Source: an uncultured Phocaeicola sp.
GTDB lineage: Bacteria > Bacteroidota > Bacteroidia > Bacteroidales > Bacteroidaceae
Direction of reading: 5' to 3'
Assembly (NCBI GenBank): GCA_947581855.1
Contig: CANPVZ010000012.1
Location: 48,982-112,981, forward strand
DNA: 64,000 bases
Position numbers and translations under genes: made by a program. Below are positions 55,746-64,000 of this stretch, piece by piece (the first letter of the stretch is position 1; every line of letters starts with the position of its first letter). The notes beneath the pieces were generated by a model that was not told the DNA's origin, did not search any database, and worked only from the letters and a program-made list of their open reading frames with translations.

Positions 55746-56732
55746 ATGAAAAGTAAGTATCGTAACCTTTTTCTTTTGTTTGGCGTGGCTGCCATTGTTG
55801 TTATGCTTTGTACTTTTGATATGAAGTATGATGAACTGTGGGCAAACCTCAAGAGGGCAGGATATTGGTTTCCGGTATTAATGTTGCTCTGGTTATTTAT
55901 CTACTTTCTGAATGCTTGCGCATGGTATATTATCATACGCGATGACAAGCAAAGCCATGTGCCTTTCGGCAAAGTCTACAAGTTTACGATATCCGGTTTT
56001 GCCCTGAATTACGCTACGCCGATGGGGCTGATGGGCGGAGAACCTTACCGCATCATGGAACTTTCGCCTTATGTAGGCACGGAGAAAGCAACCTCTTCCG
56101 TTATTTTATATGTGATGATGCACATCTTCACGCATATCAGTTTTTGGTTTCTTTCTATATTCTTATACATTGCGCTTTATCCGGTAGATTGGATGATGGG
56201 CGTTTTACTGACATTCATCGGGACGTTTTGCCTGCTGGCCATTTATTTCTTTTTTAAAGGTTATAAACGAGGGATGGCGGTAAAAACTTTGCATTTGTTA
56301 CAACATATACCTTATATAAGAAGGTGGGCGAAACGCTTTGGCGAGGAGAAAAAAGAAGAATTGGCCCGTATTGACAGTCAGATATCCCGTCTTCATGGTC
56401 AGCATAAACGGACATTCTACGGTGCGTTTCTGTTAGAGATGTTAGGTCGTTTGGGTGGTTGTCTGGAAGTGTGGCTTATACTGAATATCTTGACAACAGA
56501 TGTGAGTTTCCCCGACTGCATTCTTATTATGGCTTTCTCCTCCTTATTTAGTAATCTTTTCTTTTTTTCTCCTATGCAGCTTGGCGTGCGCGAAGGCGGT
56601 TTGGCTTTGGCGGTAGGCGGACTTTCTATTCCTGGCGCATTCGGCGTGTTTTGCGGACTCATCACCCGGGTACGCGAATTGCTTTGGATTGTCATTGGGG
56701 TGGCATTGATGAAATTCGGAAATAAAAAATAA
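55746..56732 (+). CDS. Flippase-like membrane protein (lysylphosphatidylglycerol synthase TM region family)
   Basis: This integral membrane protein has 328 residues and about eight helices. Family strings are WYIIIRDDKQSHVPFGKVYK, YATPMGLMGGEPYRIMELSP (a conserved loop of the UPF0104 family), MLGRLGGCLEVWLILNIL and FSPMQLGVREGGLALAVGGL. The family corresponds to the transmembrane part of MprF and includes lipid flippases, but this protein lacks the aminoacyltransferase domain. Likely moves a lipid or lipid-linked sugar across the inner membrane; the substrate is unknown. Transcribed alone. Confidence 0.85.
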   Translation: MKSKYRNLFLLFGVAAIVVMLCTFDMKYDELWANLKRAGYWFPVLMLLWLFIYFLNACAWYIIIRDDKQSHVPFGKVYKFTISGFALNYATPMGLMGGEPYRIMELSPYVGTEKATSSVILYVMMHIFTHISFWFLSIFLYIALYPVDWMMGVLLTFIGTFCLLAIYFFFKGYKRGMAVKTLHLLQHIPYIRRWAKRFGEEKKEELARIDSQISRLHGQHKRTFYGAFLLEMLGRLGGCLEVWLILNILTTDVSFPDCILIMAFSSLFSNLFFFSPMQLGVREGGLALAVGGLSIPGAFGVFCGLITRVRELLWIVIGVALMKFGNKK

Positions 56733-57404
56733 GTGTTCTTTCTCATAAATGTGAGCTGACTCCATATTACTAGTTGGTGGTAAGGGGTGAAGTGTGTTTT
56801 AACCGGATGAGTTAGACAGCGCAATGTGCTCACGTGAACAGCTTTGCATTGCAACGTAGACGGCTCTACGTCAAATACGTAGCGAAGCTTACGTCCAAAT
56901 GTAGCTTTTTTCATATTAATTGCTTTATAACTAATACTTTACTTTATAAATTAGAAATCTCGCTTTCAATGCATGATGCTTTCTGTATGTAGAAAGTGAC
57001 AGGATTACAAAATGTCCGTCACTCTTTGCTTCTAAAAAACAACTATATCGTCTTCTAGGCAGGGGTGTTCTGTTCGTATATTGGAATGGACGAAGGCAAG
57101 CGGATAACTTTATCCAACATAACCTCTTTGCAGTAGGGTTTAATATGATAGAATGGTTAAAGGCAAACGTTGAGATGGCTTCTATCGCTTTCGGATTGGC
57201 TTTTGTTTAGTGTGATAGAATAGTTAAAGGCGGGTTCTGTACCTTTATTGGATAGTTAATGCTATGTGAAATCTTTCATTCAAATTAATTAAATTCTAAA
57301 AAAAAGTTTCCTTTTTATTAGGAAGTATCACATCTTTTCACATATCTTTGCGTGTCACACAGACAAACTATTTATTAATACCAATTTGTTAACCCGAATA
57401 AACA
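56733..57404. repeat. Long spacer upstream of susC with small palindromes and eroded repeats
   Basis: Two neighbouring imperfect palindromes lie at 56854-56871 and 56877-56894, both starting ACGTAG and ending TACGT. GATAGAATGGTTAAAGGC (57147) and GATAGAATAGTTAAAGGC (57214) are 67 bp apart, with a third, looser copy near 57250. The susC promoter lies at 57343-57350. No gene is recognised. Confidence 0.5.
57343..57350 (+). promoter_or_regulatory. Bacteroides-type -7 box of susC
   Basis: TATCTTTG lies 55 bases before the ATG at 57405. Confidence 0.6.
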
Positions 57405-60400
57405 ATGAAAAAAGAGCAGATTTCCTTGCGTCTTTTTGCAGGCGCAAACGCCCGTAACTACGGACGTAACTTTCTTGTTTGGGGATTATCGGCTGCGATG
57501 ATGTCGTTCGCGCTTCCGATGCAGGCAGAAACCTCACTGGGGGGGGGTAAATTCTACTAACTCCCAAGTAGTTAACCAAGTAAAAACCGTGACCGGTACG
57601 GTGATCGATGAAACCGGCGAACCGCTTATCGGAGTCTCTGTCCAGATAAAAGGAACCACTACGGGAACCATTACAGACTTCGATGGTAAATTCTCTCTCG
57701 CTGTTCCCGCCAATGCTACACTAAGTGTTTCTTACATTGGCTATCAGACTCAGGAAATTAAAGTAGGTAATCAACGTAATGTAAAAATCCAGTTGAAACC
57801 GGATAACAAACTGCTTGATGAAGTGGTGGTTATCGGTTACGGTACAGTCAAGAAACGTGACTTGACGGGTGCGGTATCTTCTGTTAAAAGTGAAGAATTG
57901 ACTATGACACCGGTTGCCAATCCTATCGAGGCCATGCAGGGCCGGGTAGCTGGTTTGGATATTACCCGCGAGTCAGGTAAAGCAGGTTCCAATTCAAAAA
58001 TCCTTTTACGTGGTAACCGCTCTTTGACAGCCGAACAGGAACCTTTGTACATTATCGACGGCATTCCCGGTTCTATTACCAATTTGAACCCGAACGACAT
58101 TGCTTCGATGGACATTTTGAAAGATGCGTCTTCGACTGCCATCTATGGTTCCGCCGGTGCTAACGGTGTTATCATGATTACTACCAAACAGGCTGAGGTG
58201 GGAAAAGTACAGGTTGATTTCGATGCCTATTATGGTGTGAACGGTTTTGCAAAATATCCGAGTGCGATGCAAGGCCAACAATGGCTGGATTATTTGGAAG
58301 AAGGTTACTATGCAAGTAATGGAACTCATTCTTCTTCGCAAAGCGAGTTGCTGACAGCTTGGGGAATTCAGGCGGATGCCATCACTCCGTATATCAATGC
58401 GGGAAAATGGGTTGATTGGGTAGATGAAACATTAAAAACCGGTACGCAGCAAAATTATTCTTTGTCCGTGCGTGGCGGTAACGAAAAGATAAAAGGTAAT
58501 TTCTCGTTAGGTTACAACTCTACACAAGGTATCTATGAGGGCGATAAATCGGAAATGTATACGGCTCGTTTGGGTGTCGATGTAAATGTTTCTGAGAAAG
58601 TAAAGATGGGTATACAAAGTGGATTGACCTTTAAGAATAGCCATTCGAGCAACAGCCGTGTAAATAAGACTTTCGGAATCATTCCGCTCGGAGATGTTTA
58701 TGATGAAAACGGAGATATTAAAATCTATCCGATTGACGGAATGCAGGATGTGGTGAGTTTGATCAACGATCAGCGCGAAGGTATTTTTGCAAGTAATTCC
58801 AAATCGTTTACCGTAACGGCAAATCCCTATGTCGACATTACATTCTTGCCCGAACTGACTTTCCGTTCTATCTTGGGAACAACCCTCTCGAATTCCCGCA
58901 GCGGCAAATTCAATAGCGATGAAACATATATGATGCTTGTCGGCTCTTCTCAGGCTGTACGTAACGCAAGTTATGACACCAAGTTAGGGTATAGTTATAC
59001 ATGGGAAAATATATTGAATTATAATAAGACTTTTGCGGAAGACCACAGTGTGAGCGCAACGTTGATCACTTCGTGGGCCAAGAGCCAGAACGAGGAATCG
59101 AATGCTTACAATGAAGGTTTTCTTTACAACGATTTCTTATGGTATTCTTTATCTTCAGGTACCAACCCGTCCGTAGGGTCAGCTTATTCTCATAAGAATA
59201 AATTATCATTGGCTGCTCGTTTGAACTACTCTTATAAAGGAAAATATCTGTTTACGGCATCGGTCCGTCGAGACGGTGTGTCGCAGTTATATAACCATTG
59301 GGATACTTTTCCGGCAGCGGCTTTGGCTTGGCGCATTTCTGACGAGGAGTTCATGGAAAGTACCCGGAATTGGCTGGATAATTTAAAACTTCGTGTAGGA
59401 TATGGCGTTTCCGGTAACCCTAATGTGAAGGCATATGTATCGAGAAGTGAGGTCACTTCGAAGGGCTTGGATAATCTGAATCTCGGTAATGGTGTAGTGA
59501 ATACAAGCGTTTTGACGCAGGCGGTGGGTAACGTCAATATGGGATGGGAGAAGTCTTATAACCTGAATGTCGGTTTGGACTTCAGCTTATTTAATAGCCG
59601 TATCGACGGTACGATCGAGTATTACGACACCGATACAAAAGATGTGCTTTATCAGCGCGACTTGCCTTTCTCGGGAGGTGGTTTCACAGCGAAGAAACCT
59701 TATCAGATGGTATGCAACATTGCACGCATGCAGAACCGGGGTATTGAGCTGACCTTGAATTCTCGCAATATCGTGACGAAAGATTTCCAATGGAATTCGA
59801 CAATCACTTTTGCCCGCAATAAAGAACAAGTAAAATCAATTGATCTGGGTAGTGCTACAACGGTAGATAATCTCGTTTCATTAGGATTGTTCTTAGGGCA
59901 TCCCAAGAATACGGTATACGGGTATAAGAAATTAGGTATTTGGCAGAAAGACGAAGCTGCCGATGCGGCTGTTTTCGGCTTGTTGCCAGGTGATACGAAA
60001 GTACAGTCCCGTTTGGTGAAAAAATCGGAAGGAGTTTGGACGCTGACCGACGAAGAGGGGAATGTAACTGAATATAATGCCGAGAATCCTTATACAATTG
60101 CTTCGGACGACCGTGTTATTTTGGGACAGAGTTCTCCGAAATGGACTTTTGGTTTCAACAACTCATTTACGTACAAAGGGTTTGACTTGAATGTATTTAT
60201 TACTGCCCGTTACGGACAAATGGTGAGTGGCGGATTGTTAGGATATTTTAGCTATGGTTCGAAAAACATGCCTGCCTTCTATAACTATTGGACAGAAAGC
60301 AATCCGACCAACGACTATCCTCGTCCATACATGCAACGTTCTACCAGCTATTCGTCTCCTACGAGCGGCTTGGGTATCGTTGATGGTTCGTATTTGAAAA

Positions 60401-60606
60401 TCAAGACGATTTCCTTGGGTTATACATTGCCTAAACAATGGGTGGCAAAACTGAATATGACAAGGTGCCGTATTTATGGTACGGTTAGTAATCCGTTTAT
60501 TTTCACGAAAGAAAAACTGTTGAAAGATGTGGATCCCGAGACAGGCGCAAGCGATTCATTCCCGCTTTACAAACAAATCGTGTTTGGAGTGAATGTTTCA
60601 TTTTAA
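57405..60606 (+). CDS. SusC-family TonB-dependent transporter, reading frame broken at a nine-G run
   Basis: The natural start is ATG 57405, giving a signal region (MKKEQISLRLFAGANARNYG, then a hydrophobic stretch to FALPMQAETSLGG). At the run of nine G (57539-57547) the frame shifts and meets a stop at 57558-57560 after 51 codons. Removing one G joins it to the open frame that continues to 60606. The body has a carboxypeptidase-D-like domain (TGTVIDETGEPLIGVSVQIK), the SusC signature DEVVVIGYGTVKKRDLTGAV, a plug (PLYIIDGIPGSI and DASSTAIYGSAGANGVIMIT) and a beta-barrel ending in FGVNVSF. It would import an oligosaccharide or other ligand with its SusD partner. The break may be a real phase-variable switch, a decay event or a sequencing error. 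Confidence 0.88.
57539..57547 (+). repeat. Nine-G homopolymer in the susC leader-coding region
   Basis: GGGGGGGGG follows CTCACT. The run sits about 45 codons into susC, just past the signal peptide. Eight G would keep the frame; nine gives a stop 11 bases after the run. Confidence 0.9.
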
Positions 60607-60629
60607 TTAATTTAATACGACAAGAAGAT

Positions 60630-62540
60630 ATGAAAAATATATTAAAAGCAGCTTTGGCGATTCTTTTCGTTTCCGGTTCGTTTACATCGTGCGAGTTGGA
60701 CGAATGGAACCCTTCGACGGTCGATCTTGAAACCGCTTATAAATATAAGGATGGTTTTGAAAGCTTGATTAATTATTGCTACGACGGTCTTTATTATTTC
60801 TATGGAAAGATTGACGGAGTGGGAGCAATGGAAATGGGAACCGATTTGTGGGTAAGCGAATCTTTTGAATCAGGCTTCACCTTATATAATAGCTCGATGA
60901 ATACGGAACTGGGAACCTTGAAAACTATTTGGCAAGGTTTCTATGCTACGGTGAATTACTGTAATACTGCTATTCATTATGCGGATATTGTGGAAGGATA
61001 TTCTACGCAGGAAGAGTTGAATGCGAAGCTTGCGGAGGCTTATTTCTTGCGCGGTTGGTCCAACTGGCATTTGGTAGAGCAATTCGGAGGCGTAGTGCTT
61101 CGTACCCAACCTTCAACTATTACTGGTCCCGATAATAATCCGGTTCGTAATACGGAAGTTGAATTCTACGACAATATTATTTCCGATTTGAAATTTGCTG
61201 TAGACCATTTGCCGGTGGATCAGGGATCGGAAAGGGGACGTGTTGCCAAAAAGGCGGCTTTGGCCATGTTAGCAAAAGTTTATTTGCAACGTACGCGATT
61301 AGGAGAAGCAAATGCTTCCGAATATGCGAAACTGGCTCTTGAAACAGCGAAAGAGTTGATCGATAATGCGGCTAAATATAATTGCGGTCTTTGGACAAGC
61401 AATGCCACGAAATCAGGATATGCTCAGCTTTGGGCAGGTGCTAATAACAAAGGGAACAAAGAATTTTTATTTTTTGAAGCTATTGATGAAACCGATTATA
61501 AGAATCCGGAAGGAAGTAATCGCGGGCGTACCCGTCAGTTTTACGAAATGGACCTGAAAACGGTTGGTGCCGCATGGGGCACCACGGAGAAAAACTGCGC
61601 ATGGTACGGACGTGCCAATAATCGTGGATTTAAGCCCACCAAGTATCTATTGACGAAAGTGTTCGCTCCAGTAAAAGACCCTGCCGATAGTCGTTTTGAG
61701 AATACGTTCTTTACGGAATATTATAATTCCACATGGGCAGATAAAAAAATTACGCAGGCTATGGTGGATACATATAAAAAAGATCCCTCACTGGTGGGCC
61801 ATGTTATTAAAAATACGGCAGGCACCTACCAAGTGGGAGAAATGTATTATGGAGACCGCCAAGTGTTGCTTCGTACGGTAAACGCCTCGGGTTGTGTAAA
61901 TATGGTAGATGAAGACGGAGACGGGTATTTGGATGGAATCTCTGTTTTCACTCCCAACTATACGATTGATGCGGCTACGAAAGCCAAACTTCCTTTTCTC
62001 TGTGTAGATCCTTCCGACATGTTTGCTTCCGATGGGAAGTGGATAACGGAAACGACAAGTGATATGGGTGTTTATTACAAACAGTGTTATCCTTCATTGA
62101 ATAAATACTCTTCTATTGAATGGAATATCAACAACAATCAATATTGGTTAGGCGATTATCCCATTATGCGTTTGGGTGAAGTCTATTTGATAGCGGCCGA
62201 AGCAGCATTGCGTTATAACAACGATCAGGCTACGGCATTAAAATATATACAGCCGTTGCGTAATCGGGCGGCAATTACAGGTCGTCAAAGTGAAATGGCA
62301 GTTTCTCAGTCGGATATGACTTTAGATTTCATCTTGGAGGAAAGTGCCCGTGAATTAGCCGGTGAACAAACTCGTTGGTATGACCTGAAGCGTATGGGTA
62401 AGCTTACGAAATCGTATTTAGGTCAGACAAATCCGGATATTCTTGAATTTAACGAATCCAAACATAAGGTTCGTCCCATACCTCAATCATATTTGGATGC
62501 TATTGCTAATCCTGATGAATTCGGCAATAACGGTTATTAA
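60630..62540 (+). CDS. SusD/RagB-family outer-membrane lipoprotein
   Basis: The protein has 636 residues. MKNILKAALAILFVSGSFTS is a lipoprotein signal with the lipidated Cys at about 21. N-terminal SusD repeats follow (LNAKLAEAYFLRGWSNWHLV, then AKKAALAMLAKVYLQRTRLG). The C-terminal RagB region includes YWLGDYPIMRLGEVYLIAAE, NRAAITGRQSEMAV and EESARELAGEQTRWYDLKRM, ending in a typical KHKVRPIPQSYLDAI. It binds the ligand on the cell surface as the lid of the SusC channel. It begins 24 bases after susC, in the same operon. Ligand unknown. No glycoside hydrolase or regulator lies next to it. Confidence 0.93.
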   Translation: MKNILKAALAILFVSGSFTSCELDEWNPSTVDLETAYKYKDGFESLINYCYDGLYYFYGKIDGVGAMEMGTDLWVSESFESGFTLYNSSMNTELGTLKTIWQGFYATVNYCNTAIHYADIVEGYSTQEELNAKLAEAYFLRGWSNWHLVEQFGGVVLRTQPSTITGPDNNPVRNTEVEFYDNIISDLKFAVDHLPVDQGSERGRVAKKAALAMLAKVYLQRTRLGEANASEYAKLALETAKELIDNAAKYNCGLWTSNATKSGYAQLWAGANNKGNKEFLFFEAIDETDYKNPEGSNRGRTRQFYEMDLKTVGAAWGTTEKNCAWYGRANNRGFKPTKYLLTKVFAPVKDPADSRFENTFFTEYYNSTWADKKITQAMVDTYKKDPSLVGHVIKNTAGTYQVGEMYYGDRQVLLRTVNASGCVNMVDEDGDGYLDGISVFTPNYTIDAATKAKLPFLCVDPSDMFASDGKWITETTSDMGVYYKQCYPSLNKYSSIEWNINNNQYWLGDYPIMRLGEVYLIAAEAALRYNNDQATALKYIQPLRNRAAITGRQSEMAVSQSDMTLDFILEESARELAGEQTRWYDLKRMGKLTKSYLGQTNPDILEFNESKHKVRPIPQSYLDAIANPDEFGNNGY

Positions 62541-62593
62541 GAATCCGGGTAATGAATACTTGGTGAAGTATCATTAATAAGTATAGTCTCAAG

Positions 62594-62627
62594 AAGGGTG
62601 CTTCTCGGATAGCATCCTTCATTTTTA
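62594..62627 (+). terminator. Terminator after the susCD pair
   Basis: AAGGGTGCT (62594-62602) pairs with AGCATCCTT (62611-62619, one G-T pair), followed by CATTTTT. Confidence 0.65.
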
Positions 62628-63650
62628 ATAGTTTATCCATCTATTTCTCGACTCCAAATATTCAGATTTGAAAATGTCTATGCACCAGAGGAATAAAGAT
62701 AAAATCAGCGGACCGAATATAACTCCCATAAACCCAAACAGGGGGAGTCCGATAATGACTCCGAACATAGTAATTAAAGGATGTGTATCGGCCATCTTTT
62801 TCTGTAGTAAGAAGCGGACAACATTATCTATATTTGTAATAATGATAATAGAATAAATGGCCAATCCTATTGCGTGTCCCCAATTTCCGGCCACACCTAG
62901 GTAAATAACTAAAGGCAGCCATATTACTGCTGTTCCTATAATAGGGATAATGGTGGAGATACAGGTGAGCAGTCCGAATATCACTGGGCTCGGAACTCCG
63001 AAAATATAATAACCTAAAAAGGCTATTCCTCCTTGGATAAGGGCAAGCAGAGGTATCCCGATAGCATTGGAGCGAACAAGCATGTGGATTTCACTCATAA
63101 CATTTTGTTTGTTTTGTGGAGCAAACGGAAGTATTTCGTAAATATAGTTTTCCATTTTCTTACCTCCGGTAAGCATGAAATAAAGAACAAATAATAACGT
63201 AAACACATTCAGGGTGAAGCCACTGATTTCTCCCATAAGGAACTGACCGATATTCGGTATCATTGCTGCGAGGGAAGATAAATTTTCGGTTTGCAATAAA
63301 TCGTAGCCCGTCTTTTCTTCTATCAAAGAAGCAAAGTTCTGTATAGGTTGTATCAATTGCTCAGGATCGAGATTGATAGTTTGTATTTTATTAATCATCA
63401 TCCAGACGAAGAGCGATAAAGGAATAAGGAAACACAAAATGGTTTCTCCTAATAAAAGAAGAGCTGCTAAACTTTTTTTCATTCTTCTTTTTTGAGTCAG
63501 ATATTTCATTTGCCCTCTGAGTAATACGTAAATAGTGCTGGCCCCTAGCAAACCGCCCATAAAGGGGTGGAGATGTATTAAAATGAGGGTTCCCAGCAAT
63601 AAGATGATTACTATAAGGGAGTACTTCCAATATTGTTCTTTTACGCTCAT
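62625..63650 (-). CDS. AI-2E family (PerM/UPF0118) transporter
   Basis: This membrane protein has 341 residues and about eight helices. It starts MSVKEQYWKYSLIVIILLLG. The family pattern is two N-terminal helices, a long amphipathic segment (about 80-145), and then helices with YIFGVPSPVIFGLLTCISTI, IPIIGTAVIWLPLVIYLGVA and PLITMFGVIIGLPLFGFMGV. Members are proposed exporters of small molecules or Na+/H+ exchange proteins; substrates are mostly unknown. Transcribed alone, converging on the susCD operon. Confidence 0.88.
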   Translation of the reverse strand: MSVKEQYWKYSLIVIILLLGTLILIHLHPFMGGLLGASTIYVLLRGQMKYLTQKRRMKKSLAALLLLGETILCFLIPLSLFVWMMINKIQTINLDPEQLIQPIQNFASLIEEKTGYDLLQTENLSSLAAMIPNIGQFLMGEISGFTLNVFTLLFVLYFMLTGGKKMENYIYEILPFAPQNKQNVMSEIHMLVRSNAIGIPLLALIQGGIAFLGYYIFGVPSPVIFGLLTCISTIIPIIGTAVIWLPLVIYLGVAGNWGHAIGLAIYSIIIITNIDNVVRFLLQKKMADTHPLITMFGVIIGLPLFGFMGVIFGPLILSLFLWCIDIFKSEYLESRNRWINY

Positions 63651-63690
63651 ATATGGGTGTTCTTAAATGCTTATTTCTTTGTTTTTCTAA

Positions 63691-63698
63691 CAAAGATA
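63691..63698 (-). promoter_or_regulatory. Bacteroides-type -7 box of the AI-2E transporter gene
   Basis: The minus strand reads TATCTTTG, 41 bases before the ATG at 63650. Confidence 0.55.
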
Positions 63699-63888
63699 AG
63701 GCTTAAAAGGTTGATAAGAAATCTATTTAGTTGGTAAAGGGGGAGAACGTTCTTGTGTTGATATCCGTTTAATCCGTTGGGGCGAGAGTCGAACTCATTT
63801 GTAACAGAATGTGGCTATTAGCATAGAAAGTGCGGGTTGTAGGAGATTAAGAACGTGTGTAATCTGATGCAACAGTTGATTATGAAAA

Positions 63889-63928
63889 ACTCCTCAATGG
63901 AAATTATTCACATTGAGGAGTTTTTTTG
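63889..63928 (-). terminator. Terminator after tRNA-Thr
   Basis: ACTCCTCAATG and CATTGAGGAGT pair around a loop. On the minus strand the hairpin follows the tRNA 3' end and is followed by T-rich sequence. Confidence 0.7.
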
Positions 63929-64000
63929 AGCCTCTTGTCGGATTCGAACCAACGACCCCGAGATTACAAATCACGTGCTCTGGCCAACTGAGCTAAAGAG
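63929..64000 (-). tRNA. tRNA-Thr (anticodon TGT), 5' end cut by the window
   Basis: On the minus strand the sequence folds as a tRNA. D arm: GCTC AGTTGGCCA GAGC. Anticodon loop: TTTGTAA, giving anticodon TGT. T arm: GTTGG TTCGAAT CCGAC. The 3' acceptor strand AAGAGGC pairs with CTCTT at the window edge plus two bases outside. The anticodon stem has one mismatch (T-T). CCA is not encoded. Anticodon TGT reads ACA, threonine. Confidence 0.85.

Noticed and set aside
56854..56894. Two adjacent small palindromes considered as a terminator
   Set aside because: Stems are only 5-6 bases and no T-run follows directly. Kept only as a note in the spacer entry.

Overview
The window reads as chromosome of a gut-type member of the Bacteroidales, most likely a Bacteroides or close relative. 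The evidence is repeated TAnnTTTG (-7 type) promoter boxes, a SusC/SusD pair, an hmuYRSTUV-type heme operon, and the long SecA and 598-residue ribosomal protein S1 typical of the group. It mixes housekeeping genes with carbohydrate-use and accessory genes. Intergenic regions are rich in decayed genes, insertion-sequence relics and imperfect tandem repeats.

Layout. 1-2400: the 5' end of a pectin-methylesterase-like gene, then relics of an unknown gene, an IS110-type and an IS3-type transposase, and a perfect 33-bp inverted repeat. 2775-5372: a secreted GH3 glycosidase. 5839-12221: a DUF4105 membrane protein, an alkaline-phosphatase-fold protein that seems to lack its metal ligands, and secA. 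12731-14252: a lipoprotein and a small acidic protein. 14658-23863: the heme operon (HmuY lipoprotein, TonB receptor, membrane-anchored CobN-like HmuS, membrane protein HmuT, ExbB-like HmuU, ExbD-like HmuV). 25037-28559: valS and an FKBP isomerase. 29430-35571: three secreted carbohydrate-related proteins (GH29 fucosidase, heparinase II/III-fold protein, calcium-loop protein). 35976-37395: mazG and a lipocalin-like lipoprotein. 37796-39272: an ECF sigma factor with a short anti-sigma-like protein and an exported protein. 39397-44061: ribonuclease Z, ribosomal protein S1 and a hybrid histidine kinase. 44947-51957: a five-gene peptidoglycan (MurNAc) recycling operon. 52084-55305: rlmN, a DUF4837 lipoprotein and pdxA. 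55746-56732: a flippase-like membrane protein. 57405-62540: a SusC/SusD pair whose susC is interrupted by a nine-G run. 62625-64000: an AI-2E family permease and a truncated tRNA-Thr.

How genes work together. In the heme operon, HmuY and the receptor bring heme across the outer membrane. HmuS then presumably removes the iron in the periplasm. No AAA+ ATPase subunit is present, but ExbB- and ExbD-like proteins are, which suggests a chelatase-type enzyme driven by the proton motive force. In the MurNAc operon, a SpoIID/LytB protein, a MurNAc permease, a sugar kinase and the MurQ etherase form a coherent salvage route, together with a glycosyltransferase/HIT-like fusion of unknown role.

The most interesting items are the poly-G tract in susC, the putative proton-driven dechelatase with its methionine-rich insert, the apparent pseudophosphatase beside secA, a pair of terminal-inverted-repeat elements, and unrelated degenerate tandem repeats of about 65-90 bp in several intergenic regions. 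All calls come from reading the sequence; no database search was run.
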